Assembly: GCA_900541565.1 (NCBI GenBank)
Contig: UQKB01000018.1
Coordinates: 1-35,110, forward strand
Direction: 5' to 3'
Origin: an uncultured Oscillospiraceae bacterium
Lineage (GTDB): Bacteria > Bacillota > Clostridia > Oscillospirales > Acutalibacteraceae
DNA length: 35,110 nucleotides
The translations under genes were made by a program, and so were the position numbers. The notes under the pieces were generated by a model, which ran no database searches, had not been told where the DNA came from, and saw only the letters and a list, made by a program, of their open reading frames with translations. How positions within the stretch are numbered: the stretch's first letter is position 1; every line of letters starts with the position of its first letter. Positions 22,101 to 30,217 of this stretch are shown piece by piece.

Positions 22101-23201
22101 ATGAAGGAGAAAAAGCACGGCGCTTTCAAATATTTTCTTTTGCTTTTTTTGCCTGGGGCCTTTCTTCTGGTTTTTTTTGCGTCCAGGGACCAGGGCTTTG
22201 CAGAATGGTATGCAACCCATATTTACAAAACGGTTTCGTTGGGATTTGACTGGGCTTCGTCGCTTTTACCCTTTTCACTTGCAGAGGTCCTTCTTTTGCT
22301 CTTTGCGCTGTGGGCGGTAATTTATATTGTGAAAGCTGTTATCCAATTGATCCGCGCAAAGGGAAAGCGCCTGCGCGTGTTGTGGCGGGCGGTGATAAAT
22401 CCGGTGCTGCTCGGCAGCATATTGCTTTTTGTATTTGTAGCAAATGCCGGGGTGAATTATTACCGTATGCCGTTTGAACAGGCGATCGGGCTTGAAGTGA
22501 CAAAGTCCAGCGTGCAGGAGCTCAAAGCGCTGTGCTATACGCTTGCAGAAGATGCAACACAGCTGCGCACACAGCTGCAGGAGGATGAAAATGGTATAAT
22601 GCGCCTTTCGCAGAGCGACAGCGCCACGGCGCAGCGTGCAAAAGAGGCATATGATAAAATGCAGGAGCGCTACCCCACTTTGACAGCGGGCTATGGGCCG
22701 ACCAAGCAGCTTTGGTTGTCACAGTATCTGTCGTATACAAAGATAACGGGCTTTTTCTTTCCGTTTACGGTGGAGGCCAATGTCAACAACGACGTACCGG
22801 ATTACTCGATCCCCTCTACCATGTGCCACGAGCTTTCGCATGTGCGGGGCTATATGCGTGAGGAAGAAGCAAATTTTATTGCATACCTTGTTTGTATGTC
22901 CAGCGGCGATCAGGAGCTGATGTATTCCGGTACGATGCTGGCGTTTGTTCATGCGGGCAATGCGCTCAGTGGAGTAAGCCGCGCCGACTATACCGATGTG
23001 TTCAGAACATTGGGGGAAGGTGTGCAGCGGGACATAAAGGCAAACAGCGAATACTGGGCGCAGTTTGAGGGGCCTGTGGCGCAGGCGGCCAGTACGATGA
23101 ACGATACATACCTTAAGGCAAACGGCCAGCAAGACGGTGTAAAAAGCTATGGAAAGGTGACGGATTTACTGCTATCGTATTATAAGCAGCAAACGCAATG
23201 A
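22101..23201 (+). CDS. DUF3810-like membrane metalloprotease-like protein
   Basis: The 366-residue protein has three N-terminal membrane segments (about residues 10-30, 55-80 and 95-115), a loop region outside, and then VPDYSIPSTMCHELSHVRGYMREEEANFIAYL, a classic HExxH zinc motif (HELSH) followed by a downstream EEAN glutamate. This layout matches DUF3810, a family of predicted zinc peptidases of unknown substrate. The active-site motif is intact, so the enzyme may be live. It probably faces outward, though the topology is only inferred. AAGGA upstream supports the ATG. It follows the amidohydrolase by 29 nt, so they share a transcript, though I see no clear functional link. Confidence 0.88.
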   Translation: MKEKKHGAFKYFLLLFLPGAFLLVFFASRDQGFAEWYATHIYKTVSLGFDWASSLLPFSLAEVLLLLFALWAVIYIVKAVIQLIRAKGKRLRVLWRAVINPVLLGSILLFVFVANAGVNYYRMPFEQAIGLEVTKSSVQELKALCYTLAEDATQLRTQLQEDENGIMRLSQSDSATAQRAKEAYDKMQERYPTLTAGYGPTKQLWLSQYLSYTKITGFFFPFTVEANVNNDVPDYSIPSTMCHELSHVRGYMREEEANFIAYLVCMSSGDQELMYSGTMLAFVHAGNALSGVSRADYTDVFRTLGEGVQRDIKANSEYWAQFEGPVAQAASTMNDTYLKANGQQDGVKSYGKVTDLLLSYYKQQTQ

Positions 23202-23224
23202 ATAGAATGATTCAGAAAAATATA

Positions 23225-23252
23225 TTGCAAACCAGGCAGGATATGCTATAAT
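23225..23252 (+). promoter_or_regulatory. Promoter of the GH13 gene
   Basis: TTGCAA (23225-23230), a 16-bp spacer and TATAAT (23247-23252), with an extended TGC, form a strong sigma-A-type promoter 31 bp before the ATG. No obvious catabolite-repression site is seen beside it. Confidence 0.8.
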
Positions 23253-23283
23253 GGGGAAAATTTGATTGTTTGGAGGGAGTATT

Positions 23284-24852
23284 ATGCCCGACTGGTTGAA
23301 AAAGGCTGTGTTTTATGAGGTTTATCCGCAATCGTTTTATGATTCCAACGGGGATGGGATCGGCGATATCAACGGGATTGCGCAAAAGCTGGACTATATC
23401 TGCGACTTAGGCTGTAACGCTATTTGGCTTAACCCGTGCTTTGATTCGCCTTTTATGGACGGCGGATATGATGTGCGCGACTACAAAAAGGTGGCGCCGC
23501 GTTATGGAACCAATGAAGACCTGGTTCGGTTGATGGACAAGGTGCATCAAAAGGGCATGCATATTTTGCTGGATCTGGTTCCCGGGCATACGTCTGACCA
23601 GAACGAATGGTTTTTAAAGAGCAAGGAGCCTGAAAGCAACGAATACAGCAGCCGGTATATCTGGACGGACAGCGTATGGGAGGCGCCGTCTGCGTATAGG
23701 CTGATGTGCGGCATTACGGACAGGGACGGCAATTATCTTGTAAATTACTTTAGCTCGCAGCCCGCGCTCAATTACGGGTTTGCACAGATTACGCATCCGC
23801 AGTGGCAGCTTCCATGCGACCATCCGGAATGCCTGAAAACCGTGGAGGCGATTAAGGACGTCATGCGGTTTTGGCTTGAAAAGGGCTGCGACGGCTTTCG
23901 GGTGGACATGGCCGATTCGCTTGTGAAAAACGAAGACGATAAAAAGCAAACCGCCAAGATCTGGCGTGGTATACGGCAGATGCTTGACAAGGAATATCCG
24001 CAGGCGGTGCTTGTGTCTGAATGGAGCCATCCCCAACGCGCGATCAACAATGCGGGTTTTCATGCGGATTTTTATCTGGACCATAAAGGGAATGGGTATC
24101 ATTCGCTGTTTCGCAGCACAGACGCGCAGGGGAACAACGACAGCTTTTTTTGCAAAGATGCTGCCGGAGATATTACAAGGTTTACACGCGAATATGAAAA
24201 AAACCTTTTGGAAACAAAAGACCAGGGGTATATCAGCTTTATTACGGGCAACCACGACACGCCGCGCCTGCGCAGAACGCTGGATAAAAGGGCGGCAGAG
24301 CTTGCATGCTGTACGATCTTTACATTGCCGGGCGTTCCGTTTTTATATTATGGGGATGAAATCGGCATGCGCTATATAGAAGGGCTGCAAAGCAAGGAAG
24401 GCGGCTTTTCGCGTACCGGATCGCGGACGCCTATGCAGTGGAGCCGGGGAAAAAATCTGGGTTTTTCACAGGCTGACGAAAAGGAAATTTACCTGCCGGT
24501 GGACAGCAGCGAGGACGCGCCGACAGTGGAGGACCAGATGTGCGACGAGCAGTCTATGCTGCATACAGTAAGGCAGGTTTTAAAGCTTCGGAACGAATAT
24601 GAACAGCTGCAGGCCGATGGGCCGTATGAAACGATTTATGCGGAAAAAAATAAATACCCCTTTATTTACAAAAGGGGCAGTTTTATATTTGCAGTCAATC
24701 CGTCTGGGAAAGAGCAGCGCGCGCCGTTTGCATTTGATGGGCAGGTGGTTTTCTCTGTGGGGAATTGCCGTTTTGCGCAGCAGTCTATGATAATGGAGCC
24801 ACAGTCTTTTTGTGCGTATAAGCTTAAAGATGAGATGGAAAGACGAAAATAA
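23284..24852 (+). CDS. GH13 alpha-glucosidase/alpha-amylase-family glycoside hydrolase
   Basis: The 522-residue enzyme acts on alpha-glucosidic bonds. The barrel starts with AVFYEVYPQSFYDSNGDGIGDINGI. Conserved regions are LLDLVPGHTSDQ (region I, where the usual Asn before His is Gly), GCDGFRVDMADS (nucleophile Asp208), VLVSEWSHP (acid/base Glu246) and FITGNHDTPRL (stabiliser Asp325). The short all-beta C-terminal domain ends at FCAYKLKDEM. There is no signal peptide, so it is likely cytoplasmic and acts on imported oligosaccharides. ATG 23284 is chosen because GGAGGGAG sits 4 nt upstream; a TTG at 23266 is before that site. It has its own promoter and terminator. Exact specificity (maltose, isomaltose, trehalose) cannot be read. 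Confidence 0.93.
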   Translation: MPDWLKKAVFYEVYPQSFYDSNGDGIGDINGIAQKLDYICDLGCNAIWLNPCFDSPFMDGGYDVRDYKKVAPRYGTNEDLVRLMDKVHQKGMHILLDLVPGHTSDQNEWFLKSKEPESNEYSSRYIWTDSVWEAPSAYRLMCGITDRDGNYLVNYFSSQPALNYGFAQITHPQWQLPCDHPECLKTVEAIKDVMRFWLEKGCDGFRVDMADSLVKNEDDKKQTAKIWRGIRQMLDKEYPQAVLVSEWSHPQRAINNAGFHADFYLDHKGNGYHSLFRSTDAQGNNDSFFCKDAAGDITRFTREYEKNLLETKDQGYISFITGNHDTPRLRRTLDKRAAELACCTIFTLPGVPFLYYGDEIGMRYIEGLQSKEGGFSRTGSRTPMQWSRGKNLGFSQADEKEIYLPVDSSEDAPTVEDQMCDEQSMLHTVRQVLKLRNEYEQLQADGPYETIYAEKNKYPFIYKRGSFIFAVNPSGKEQRAPFAFDGQVVFSVGNCRFAQQSMIMEPQSFCAYKLKDEMERRK

Positions 24853-24930
24853 GGCAGTGTACCTGCAGCAATGGGCAAACTCACAGGAAACATTTGCAGA
24901 TTAAAACGGGAGTTTGCTATTGGAAAATCA

Positions 24931-24961
24931 GGGGATGTGCAGCAGCACATCCCCATTTTTT
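24931..24961 (+). terminator. Intrinsic terminator of the GH13 gene
   Basis: GGGGATGTGC (24931-24940) pairs with GCACATCCCC (24945-24954), a perfect 10-bp stem with a 4-nt loop, followed by ATTTTTTG. It may also serve the convergent comEA-like gene, although the T tract on that side is weak. A second, looser pair (GCAAACTC 24874-24881, GAGTTTGC 24910-24917) lies before it. Confidence 0.85.
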
Positions 24962-24995
24962 GTGCTTGATTGTTATCATAAATGGATCCCTTCTT

Positions 24996-25412
24996 TTAGA
25001 TGGTGATATCATTTTCCAGACCGGCAAAAATAGAATCCCCAATCCCTTTTACATTTTTTAATTCTTCCAGCTGCTGAAAGCTGCCGTTTTGCTCGCGATA
25101 TTCCACAATACGGCGCGCCAACACAGGGCCGACCCCTTCCAGTTGTTGCAGCTCTTGCTCGTTTGCTGTATTGATATTAATCTTATAAAATGCAACATTA
25201 GGCTGCGTTTGCGCTTGTGTGGCGGAGGGAATTTGCTGCGTGCCTTCCGTCCCACTTTCCAGAGCGCCGGAAGGAGCAGTTCCCTGCTGGGTGTAAATCA
25301 CCTGCGGCAGGCTTGTTGGCGGAACGTAAAAGGCGTTATAGGCGGTGATAACTGCACAGGCGGCCAAAGCGACGGCGACCAGGATAAGCGTATGCGGCAA
25401 TTTTTCTTTCAA
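24996..25412 (-). CDS. comEA: ComEA-like helix-hairpin-helix DNA-binding protein
   Basis: ComEA is a membrane-anchored DNA receptor for transformation. The protein (138 residues from TTG 25412) has a short N-terminus, one membrane helix (LILVAVALAACAVITAY), a Gln/Thr/Ser-rich linker and a C-terminal double helix-hairpin-helix: ININTANEQELQQLEGVGPVLARRIVEYR, then FQQLEELKNVKGIGDSIF. The start is uncertain: the frame can begin at TTG 25457, but no ribosome binding site precedes it, while TTG 25412 has AAAGGG 9 nt upstream and gives a normal short tail before the helix. The SLBB domain seen in some ComEA proteins is absent. comEC and comEB are not adjacent. A -10 (TATAAT, 25501-25506 on the minus strand) lies upstream. 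An envelope role other than DNA uptake is possible. Confidence 0.85.
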   Translation of the reverse strand: MKEKLPHTLILVAVALAACAVITAYNAFYVPPTSLPQVIYTQQGTAPSGALESGTEGTQQIPSATQAQTQPNVAFYKININTANEQELQQLEGVGPVLARRIVEYREQNGSFQQLEELKNVKGIGDSIFAGLENDITI

Positions 25413-25500
25413 GCGGGCACACCCTTTCTGTACATGGCGATTGAAAGTTTGTTCCAATACAGAGGGCGTTCCCCGCCGTCTGCAAAATTTGTCTATTTTT

Positions 25501-25506
25501 ATTATA
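25501..25506 (-). promoter_or_regulatory. -10 element for the comEA-like gene
   Basis: TATAAT on the minus strand, about 90 bp before TTG 25412. The region 17 bp upstream (TAGCAA) is a poor -35, so the promoter is only a candidate. Confidence 0.4.
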
Positions 25507-25665
25507 GCGCATTTTTTTGCCGTTTGCTACAGAAACGTAATAAGAGGTAAAAAGATAAACGGCGAAGGGAAAAGCGGCGCGCAAAAAAGAAAGCATGGAT
25601 CTGAAGGGGCAAACATATACATTAAAGAAAATAGAAAAACGCAATTTAAAGACGGCGGTGGTACA

Positions 25666-26679
25666 GTGAAAAAAGTGATTTGCGTATGCTTGGCCGTTAT
25701 TCTGTGTGCGGCGGTATGTCTGGTGCTGGTTGGGGCTTCCAAAGAGGAGGATTATATTAAATATGTGGAATTTAACGTATGCTATGACGCCTTGGAAAGA
25801 GCAATGAACGCAGACATAGCGTCACAGCAGCAGGAAATAAAGATCAACTGGATCGACGTACTTGCTTATTTGGGGGCAAAATATGGAGGGGACTTTAAGC
25901 GCTATAAGGCAGCCGACCTCAATGATGTGGTACAAAAGCTGCAAAACGGGGAAAAGATAGAGGATATTACAAAGGATATGTCGTATTATGCTTATTACAG
26001 GGAAGCCTATGGAGCCGTATTGGATGGCTTTTTGGGAACGTACAGAGAAAAAGCGGAAAAGGATGGAGAATGGGAGGAAAAATATGGACTGAAAGTATAT
26101 TCCCCGATTGCAAAGACGTTCCCTTTTTCGCATTTTGATGATTTTGGCGCAAGCCGCAGCTACGGCTATAAGCGCCGCCACTTAGGACACGACTTAATGG
26201 CGGCAACCGGTACGCCTGTGATTGCTGTGGAATCCGGCGTTGTGGAAATCATGGGCTGGAACCAGTACGGCGGATGGAGGATTGGAATCCGCAGCTTTGA
26301 CAGCAAGCGGTATTACTATTATGCGCATTTACGACAAAACCGGCCGTTTCATCCCGATCTGTGTGAAGGAAAAACGGTGAATGCGGGTGATGTAATCGGC
26401 TATGTGGGCAGGACAGGGTATAGTGCAACAGAAAATACCAATGGAATTCAAACAAGCCATTTGCATTACGGCATGCAGCTGATTTTTGACGAAAGCCAGA
26501 AGGAAGGCCCAAATGAGATATGGATTGACATGTATGCGATTACAAAGCTGTTGCAAAAACACCAAAGCGCTGTGTACCGCGTTGCGGCAACAAAGGAATT
26601 TTACAGGGATGGAGATTTTTCCCTGGAAGGCGCGCAGCAAAGCCAGCACGAAAAAGAAACAACAGTAACAGGATTGTAA
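25666..26679 (+). CDS. M23-family metallopeptidase, membrane-anchored
   Basis: M23 (LytM-type) enzymes cut peptide cross-bridges in peptidoglycan, or act as inactive partners of sporulation complexes. The 337-residue protein starts at GTG 25666 (GGCGGTGG upstream) with a membrane helix (VICVCLAVILCAAVCLVLVG). A helical region of about 120 residues with no known domain follows, then the M23 core. Zinc ligands are visible: HLGHDLMAATGTPV (His, Asp), YYYYAHLRQN and SHLHYGM (HxH). All expected ligands seem present, so the enzyme is probably active. A longer frame runs to 25345 but overlaps the divergent comEA-like gene and its promoter and is not coding. The gene is divergent from comEA and closes before a new promoter. 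No clear sporulation promoter was found. Confidence 0.9.
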   Translation: MKKVICVCLAVILCAAVCLVLVGASKEEDYIKYVEFNVCYDALERAMNADIASQQQEIKINWIDVLAYLGAKYGGDFKRYKAADLNDVVQKLQNGEKIEDITKDMSYYAYYREAYGAVLDGFLGTYREKAEKDGEWEEKYGLKVYSPIAKTFPFSHFDDFGASRSYGYKRRHLGHDLMAATGTPVIAVESGVVEIMGWNQYGGWRIGIRSFDSKRYYYYAHLRQNRPFHPDLCEGKTVNAGDVIGYVGRTGYSATENTNGIQTSHLHYGMQLIFDESQKEGPNEIWIDMYAITKLLQKHQSAVYRVAATKEFYRDGDFSLEGAQQSQHEKETTVTGL

Positions 26680-26700
26680 AGGATTAATCGTGTAAGTATA

Positions 26701-26729
26701 TTGACTTTGATTTTATGAGCGTTTAAAAT
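26701..26729 (+). promoter_or_regulatory. Promoter of the DUF4358-SGNH-DUF4358 operon
   Basis: TTGACT (26701-26706), a 17-bp spacer and TAAAAT (26724-26729) match the sigma-A consensus at five of six positions in each element. It is 57 bp before the ATG at 26787. Confidence 0.75.
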
Positions 26730-26786
26730 GAAATCGCTGTTATTTTTTATCAAAAGCAGCAAGAAATGATCGGAGGTAATGAGAAA

Positions 26787-27248
26787 ATGAAAAAAGTTGT
26801 GGCAGTTTTGCTGGCGGCATTTTGCCTGATCCTGGTTGCAGGTTGTTCGAATACGTCTGAAAAGGATGTGGATCTTAAAGAGATCCTTGAAAAATTTAAC
26901 AGCGATTTTGACCTTTCGGACAATATGAAGGAAATGACCGATGTGAGTGATTTGAATAAATATTATTCGATTGATACAAACGACGTAGTAAGCTTTGCTG
27001 CGGAGATTGACACATCCGGCCTGGACGAAATTGTGCTTGTACAGGCAAAGGATGCGGAAGCTGCGGCAAGGGTAGAGGAAAAGCTGCAGGCACGGTATGA
27101 TTCCAGGTCTAAGGAAATTGCAAGCTATAGCCCGGAAAATTATGAAATCATGAAAAAATGCGAGGTCAAGACAGACGGCAATTATGTTCGTATGATCTTT
27201 GCAGAAAGCGCGCAAGAGATGGTGGAGGTTTATAATTCCTACTTTTAA
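26787..27248 (+). CDS. DUF4358 lipoprotein (first copy)
   Basis: The 153-residue product has a lipoprotein signal (MKKVVAVLLAAFCLILVAGC, lipobox LVAGC), then the DUF4358 domain: DLKEILEKFNSDFDLSDNM, DLNKYYSIDTNDVVSFAAEI, LDEIVLVQAKDAEAAARVEEKLQ, SPENYEIMKKCEVKTDGNYV. DUF4358 proteins are widespread Firmicutes lipoproteins of unknown role, often beside MBOAT and SGNH genes. GGAGG (26772-26776) with 10 nt spacing supports ATG 26787; an in-frame ATG at 26766 lies before that site. It begins an operon with an SGNH hydrolase and a second DUF4358 protein, to which it is clearly similar. An extracytoplasmic role, perhaps in a surface polymer acetylation complex, is inferred from the neighbours. Confidence 0.9.
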   Translation: MKKVVAVLLAAFCLILVAGCSNTSEKDVDLKEILEKFNSDFDLSDNMKEMTDVSDLNKYYSIDTNDVVSFAAEIDTSGLDEIVLVQAKDAEAAARVEEKLQARYDSRSKEIASYSPENYEIMKKCEVKTDGNYVRMIFAESAQEMVEVYNSYF

Positions 27249-27299
27249 GGAAAGCTGCCGCATATATAATTGACAGAAAAGAAAGTTAGGATTAAGAAA

Positions 27300-28067
27300 A
27301 TGAAGAAAAACAAAAGCGCGGCGCTGCTTTTGGCGTTGTTCGTAGCAGCCTGTATGGCTTTCAGCGCATGTGCACAGGAGAAGGCTGCTCCGTCTGCTTC
27401 TAAAGAGACGGAGCCTGCGGTACAGGCGGCTGTGCTGCAGACGCCTGTGGCGCCTTCCTATTTTGACGACGCTGTGTTTGTGGGAGACAGCATTACCAGT
27501 AAGCTGCAAATGTATGCACAGGATTTACGGCAAAACGGGGAGGAATGCCTGGGACAGGCACAGTTTATTACGTCGGGAAGCCTGGGGTATAACAACGCGC
27601 TTTGGGAGATAAGCGAAGAGTCGGTACACCCGTTTTATAAAGGCGCTAAGACAAAAATTGAGGACGCTGTACAGGACTGCGGTGCAAAAAAAGTATATTT
27701 GATGCTGGGAATGAACGATCTGGGCCTGTTTAAGGACGAGCAGACCTTTGCAAGCATAGCTACGTTGCTTGAAAGCATTAAGGAAAAGGTGCCGGATGTG
27801 CAGCTTTTCCTGCAATCTGTAACGCCCATGCTGAAGGAAAGCCAGCAGGCCGGCCTGAATAATGCAAGGATTGAAGAATTTGACCAAAAGCTGAAGGCTT
27901 ACTGTGAGGACAACGGGTATTCGTTTATAGATGTGGCTTCGGTTATGCGCGACGCGCAGGGGAATTTGATACCGGAGTACTGCGGCGATCCCGATGTGCT
28001 TGGGATTCATTTTACTTCAGCGGCATGTAACGTCTGGGTCGATTATCTTTTAAACCATCCCCGGTAA
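27300..28067 (+). CDS. SGNH/GDSL hydrolase lipoprotein
   Basis: The 255-residue protein begins with a lipoprotein signal ending FSAC, so it is anchored outside the membrane. The SGNH fold shows VFVGDSITSKLQ (block I, nucleophile Ser64), SGSLGYNNAL (Gly), LMLGMNDLGLF (block III GxND) and DPDVLGIHFTSAACNVW (block V, His237). The spacing of the block V Asp to His (five residues) differs from the usual DxxH, so the triad Asp is unclear. Such enzymes transfer or remove acetyl groups on polymers. ATG 27300 is chosen because AGGA is 9 nt upstream; a TTG at 27270 lacks a ribosome binding site. It sits between two DUF4358 genes, the first 51 nt upstream and the second 33 nt downstream. Confidence 0.88.
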   Translation: MKKNKSAALLLALFVAACMAFSACAQEKAAPSASKETEPAVQAAVLQTPVAPSYFDDAVFVGDSITSKLQMYAQDLRQNGEECLGQAQFITSGSLGYNNALWEISEESVHPFYKGAKTKIEDAVQDCGAKKVYLMLGMNDLGLFKDEQTFASIATLLESIKEKVPDVQLFLQSVTPMLKESQQAGLNNARIEEFDQKLKAYCEDNGYSFIDVASVMRDAQGNLIPEYCGDPDVLGIHFTSAACNVWVDYLLNHPR

Positions 28068-28100
28068 GGGGTCTGTAGATAGGACTGTTTAGGAGAGTAT

Positions 28101-28571
28101 ATGAAAAAGATATATGCACTGCTGCTTGCAGCTGTTATGCTTTTGGGTATAACGGGCTGTGTGCAGGAGGAAAAGAGAATCAGCTTAGAGGATGTTATGG
28201 CCAAGATTGCGCTTACATATGACCTGCCGGATGAAATGGTGCAGATACAAAGCGAGGAAGACCTGATGAACTATTATGGGATTGCGTCTGGCGATGTGCT
28301 GCAGTATCAGGCGCAGATCAACGGTTCCGGTGTAGAGCAGGACGAAATAGTAATGATTCAGGCAAAAGACAGCGGCGCAAAGGCAGTGGTTGAGGCAAAA
28401 TTAAACGAGAGATATCAGTCTAAACTCAGTTCGACAAAAAACTATTTGCCGGATCAGTACAATATGCTGAAAAAGTGTAAGGTACAGACAAGCGGCAATT
28501 ATATATGTATGTTCCTTTCAAAAGATGCAGAAGGTATGACCAATATCTACAACTCTTATTTAAAGGAATAG
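28101..28571 (+). CDS. DUF4358 lipoprotein (second copy)
   Basis: This 156-residue paralogue of the gene at 26787 has a lipoprotein signal (LLGITGC) and the same domain pattern: SLEDVMAKIALTYDLPDEM, EDLMNYYGIASGDVLQYQAQI, QDEIVMIQAKDSGAKAVVEAKL, LPDQYNMLKKCKVQTSGNYI. The order of conserved blocks and their lengths match the first copy, so a duplication is likely, but the sequences have diverged clearly. TAGGAGAG upstream of the ATG is a good ribosome binding site. It ends the operon; the MBOAT gene starts 215 nt later from its own promoter. The function is unknown. Confidence 0.9.
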   Translation: MKKIYALLLAAVMLLGITGCVQEEKRISLEDVMAKIALTYDLPDEMVQIQSEEDLMNYYGIASGDVLQYQAQINGSGVEQDEIVMIQAKDSGAKAVVEAKLNERYQSKLSSTKNYLPDQYNMLKKCKVQTSGNYICMFLSKDAEGMTNIYNSYLKE

Positions 28572-28611
28572 ATCGTACAATAAAAAATGTGTGTTGCGGG
28601 TGTTTTTTTGC

Positions 28612-28640
28612 TTTACAGACCGCCAGAAATTGTGTAATAT
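28612..28640 (+). promoter_or_regulatory. Promoter of the MBOAT-DHHW operon
   Basis: TTTACA (28612-28617), 17 bp and TAATAT (28635-28640) form a moderate sigma-A-type promoter. It would give a leader of about 140 nt before the MBOAT ATG. Confidence 0.5.
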
Positions 28641-28675
28641 GGTAGACAGCATGTGTTTACGAGGTAAGGGATTTT

Positions 28676-28760
28676 ACAAGGCTTTTTAAGTGCTGTTGCC
28701 TTGTTATACGTTTTGCATGGGTACAAGCAGAAGGGACCTGCTTTTTGTACGGCCTTTTTT
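28676..28760 (+). promoter_or_regulatory. Structured leader with two hairpins and a T run before the MBOAT gene
   Basis: ACAAGGC (28676-28682) pairs with GCCTTGT (28698-28704). Then GTACAAGCAG (28721-28730) pairs with CTGC (28738-28741) and TTGTAC (28745-28750), with a TTT bulge. GGCC and six T residues (28755-28760) follow, 26 nt before the ATG. The second hairpin plus T run resembles an attenuator inside the leader. I do not recognise a known riboswitch. Confidence 0.45.
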
Positions 28761-28786
28761 ATGTTGAAATTATAAGGAGGGGTAAT

Positions 28787-30181
28787 ATGGTTTTTTCAAG
28801 CCTTCTGTTTTTGTTTTTATACCTGCCGGCTGTCATATTGATTTATTATATTACGCCGTACCGGTACCGCAATCTGTTTTTATTTGTTGTAAACCTAATT
28901 TTTTACGGCTGGGGCGAGCCGGTGTTCGTTCTTTTAATGCTGTTTTCCACACTGGTGGACTATACGCACGGTTATTTTATAGATAAATACAGGGAGAATA
29001 AAAAGATTGCAAAGCGGTTTTTGGTTTCTGCTGTTGTGATCAACCTGGGCCTACTGGGATTTTTTAAGTACACAGGCTTTTTGACAGAAACGCTCAATGT
29101 TCTGCCGTTTTTGAACATTGAACCGATTGAGATACCGCTTCCCATTGGAATTTCGTTTTATACCTTCCAGACGATGTCCTATTCGATAGACGTATACAGA
29201 GGCGACGCGCCTGTACAGAAAAATATTATTACATTTGGTACATATGTAACGCTTTTTCCGCAACTGATTGCAGGTCCGATCGTCCGTTATCAGGAAGTAG
29301 CGGAACAGCTTGACCACCGCAAGGAAACCATCGCGGATTTTACAAACGGCGTAAAGCTTTTTATGGTTGGCCTGGCAAAGAAGGTTTTGATTGCCAACCA
29401 GATGGGGCTTTTGTGGGACCAATTGCGTGAAACCAGCCAGGAAAACGGTGTGCTGGGCAGCTGGATAGGTATATGCGCGTATGCGTTCCAGATTTATTTT
29501 GATTTCAGCGGTTATTCCGACATGGCCAGGGGCCTTGGAAATATGTTTGGCTTTGAGTTTTTGAAAAACTTTGATTACCCGTATATTTCAAAAACCATTA
29601 CGGAATTTTGGCGCAGATGGCATATTTCGCTGGGAACGTGGTTCCGCGAATACGTCTATATACCGTTGGGCGGTAACCGTAAGGGAACCAAGCGGATGGT
29701 TATAAATCTTTTGATCGTATGGTTTTTAACGGGGTTATGGCATGGAGCAAGCGTCAACTTTATTTTGTGGGGCCTTTATTTTGGCGTGATCCTGATTATA
29801 GAAAAGCTGTTTTTGATGAAATATCTGCAAAAGCTGCCGGCGGCGCTGCAGCATCTTTATTCGCTGTTTTTGATCGTTATAGGCTGGGTTATCTTCTATT
29901 TTGAGGATATGCAATTAATGGGGCAGTTTTTTAACGACCTGTTTAACCCCGCCGGTGGATTGATCGGCCAGGAAGCGCTCGTGCTTGTGTGGTCATATCT
30001 GCCTTTACTTGTGGCGGCCGTTTTGGCGAGCACACCGCTTGCATATAAGCTGTATGAAAAAATCAAATACCGCAACTGGTGCTGGATCCCTGAAACCACG
30101 CTTTGCGCTGCGGCGCTTTTGATCTGTACGGCAACGCTTGTCAGCCAGAGCTATAACCCGTTTATTTATTTCCGGTTTTAA
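28787..30181 (+). CDS. MBOAT-family O-acyltransferase (AlgI-like)
   Basis: MBOAT proteins move acyl groups, usually acetyl, across the membrane onto surface polymers. The 464-residue protein has about eleven hydrophobic segments and the family landmarks LPIGISFYTFQTMSYSIDVYRGD, LFPQLIAGPIVRY, WHISLGTWFREYVYIPLGGN and LTGLWHGASVNFILWG, which contains the catalytic His. The N-terminus (MVFSSLLFLFLYLPAVILIYY) is typical of AlgI. AAGGAGGGG before the ATG at 28787 supports this start; an in-frame ATG at 28745 precedes the ribosome binding site. A DHHW gene follows, as in other MBOAT/DHHW pairs. With the nearby SGNH and DUF4358 lipoproteins it probably O-acetylates a cell-surface polysaccharide or teichoic acid; the polymer is unknown. 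Confidence 0.95.
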   Translation: MVFSSLLFLFLYLPAVILIYYITPYRYRNLFLFVVNLIFYGWGEPVFVLLMLFSTLVDYTHGYFIDKYRENKKIAKRFLVSAVVINLGLLGFFKYTGFLTETLNVLPFLNIEPIEIPLPIGISFYTFQTMSYSIDVYRGDAPVQKNIITFGTYVTLFPQLIAGPIVRYQEVAEQLDHRKETIADFTNGVKLFMVGLAKKVLIANQMGLLWDQLRETSQENGVLGSWIGICAYAFQIYFDFSGYSDMARGLGNMFGFEFLKNFDYPYISKTITEFWRRWHISLGTWFREYVYIPLGGNRKGTKRMVINLLIVWFLTGLWHGASVNFILWGLYFGVILIIEKLFLMKYLQKLPAALQHLYSLFLIVIGWVIFYFEDMQLMGQFFNDLFNPAGGLIGQEALVLVWSYLPLLVAAVLASTPLAYKLYEKIKYRNWCWIPETTLCAAALLICTATLVSQSYNPFIYFRF

Positions 30182-30217
30182 GGCCGTTTGACGCAGAAGG
30201 ATGAAGAGGTGAAGGCA

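Noticed and set aside
25595..25623. Sigma-E/sigma-G/sigma-F-like promoter before the M23 gene (TATACATT, GCATG)
   Set aside because: The -10-like word fits only partly and no -35 is at the right distance for any of the three factors.
25345..25665. N-terminal extension of the M23 gene
   Set aside because: It overlaps the divergent comEA-like gene and its promoter; the GTG at 25666 is directly followed by a normal signal/membrane segment.
28641..28786. c-di-GMP or other known riboswitch before the MBOAT gene
   Set aside because: None of the conserved core sequences I know is present; only hairpins can be supported.
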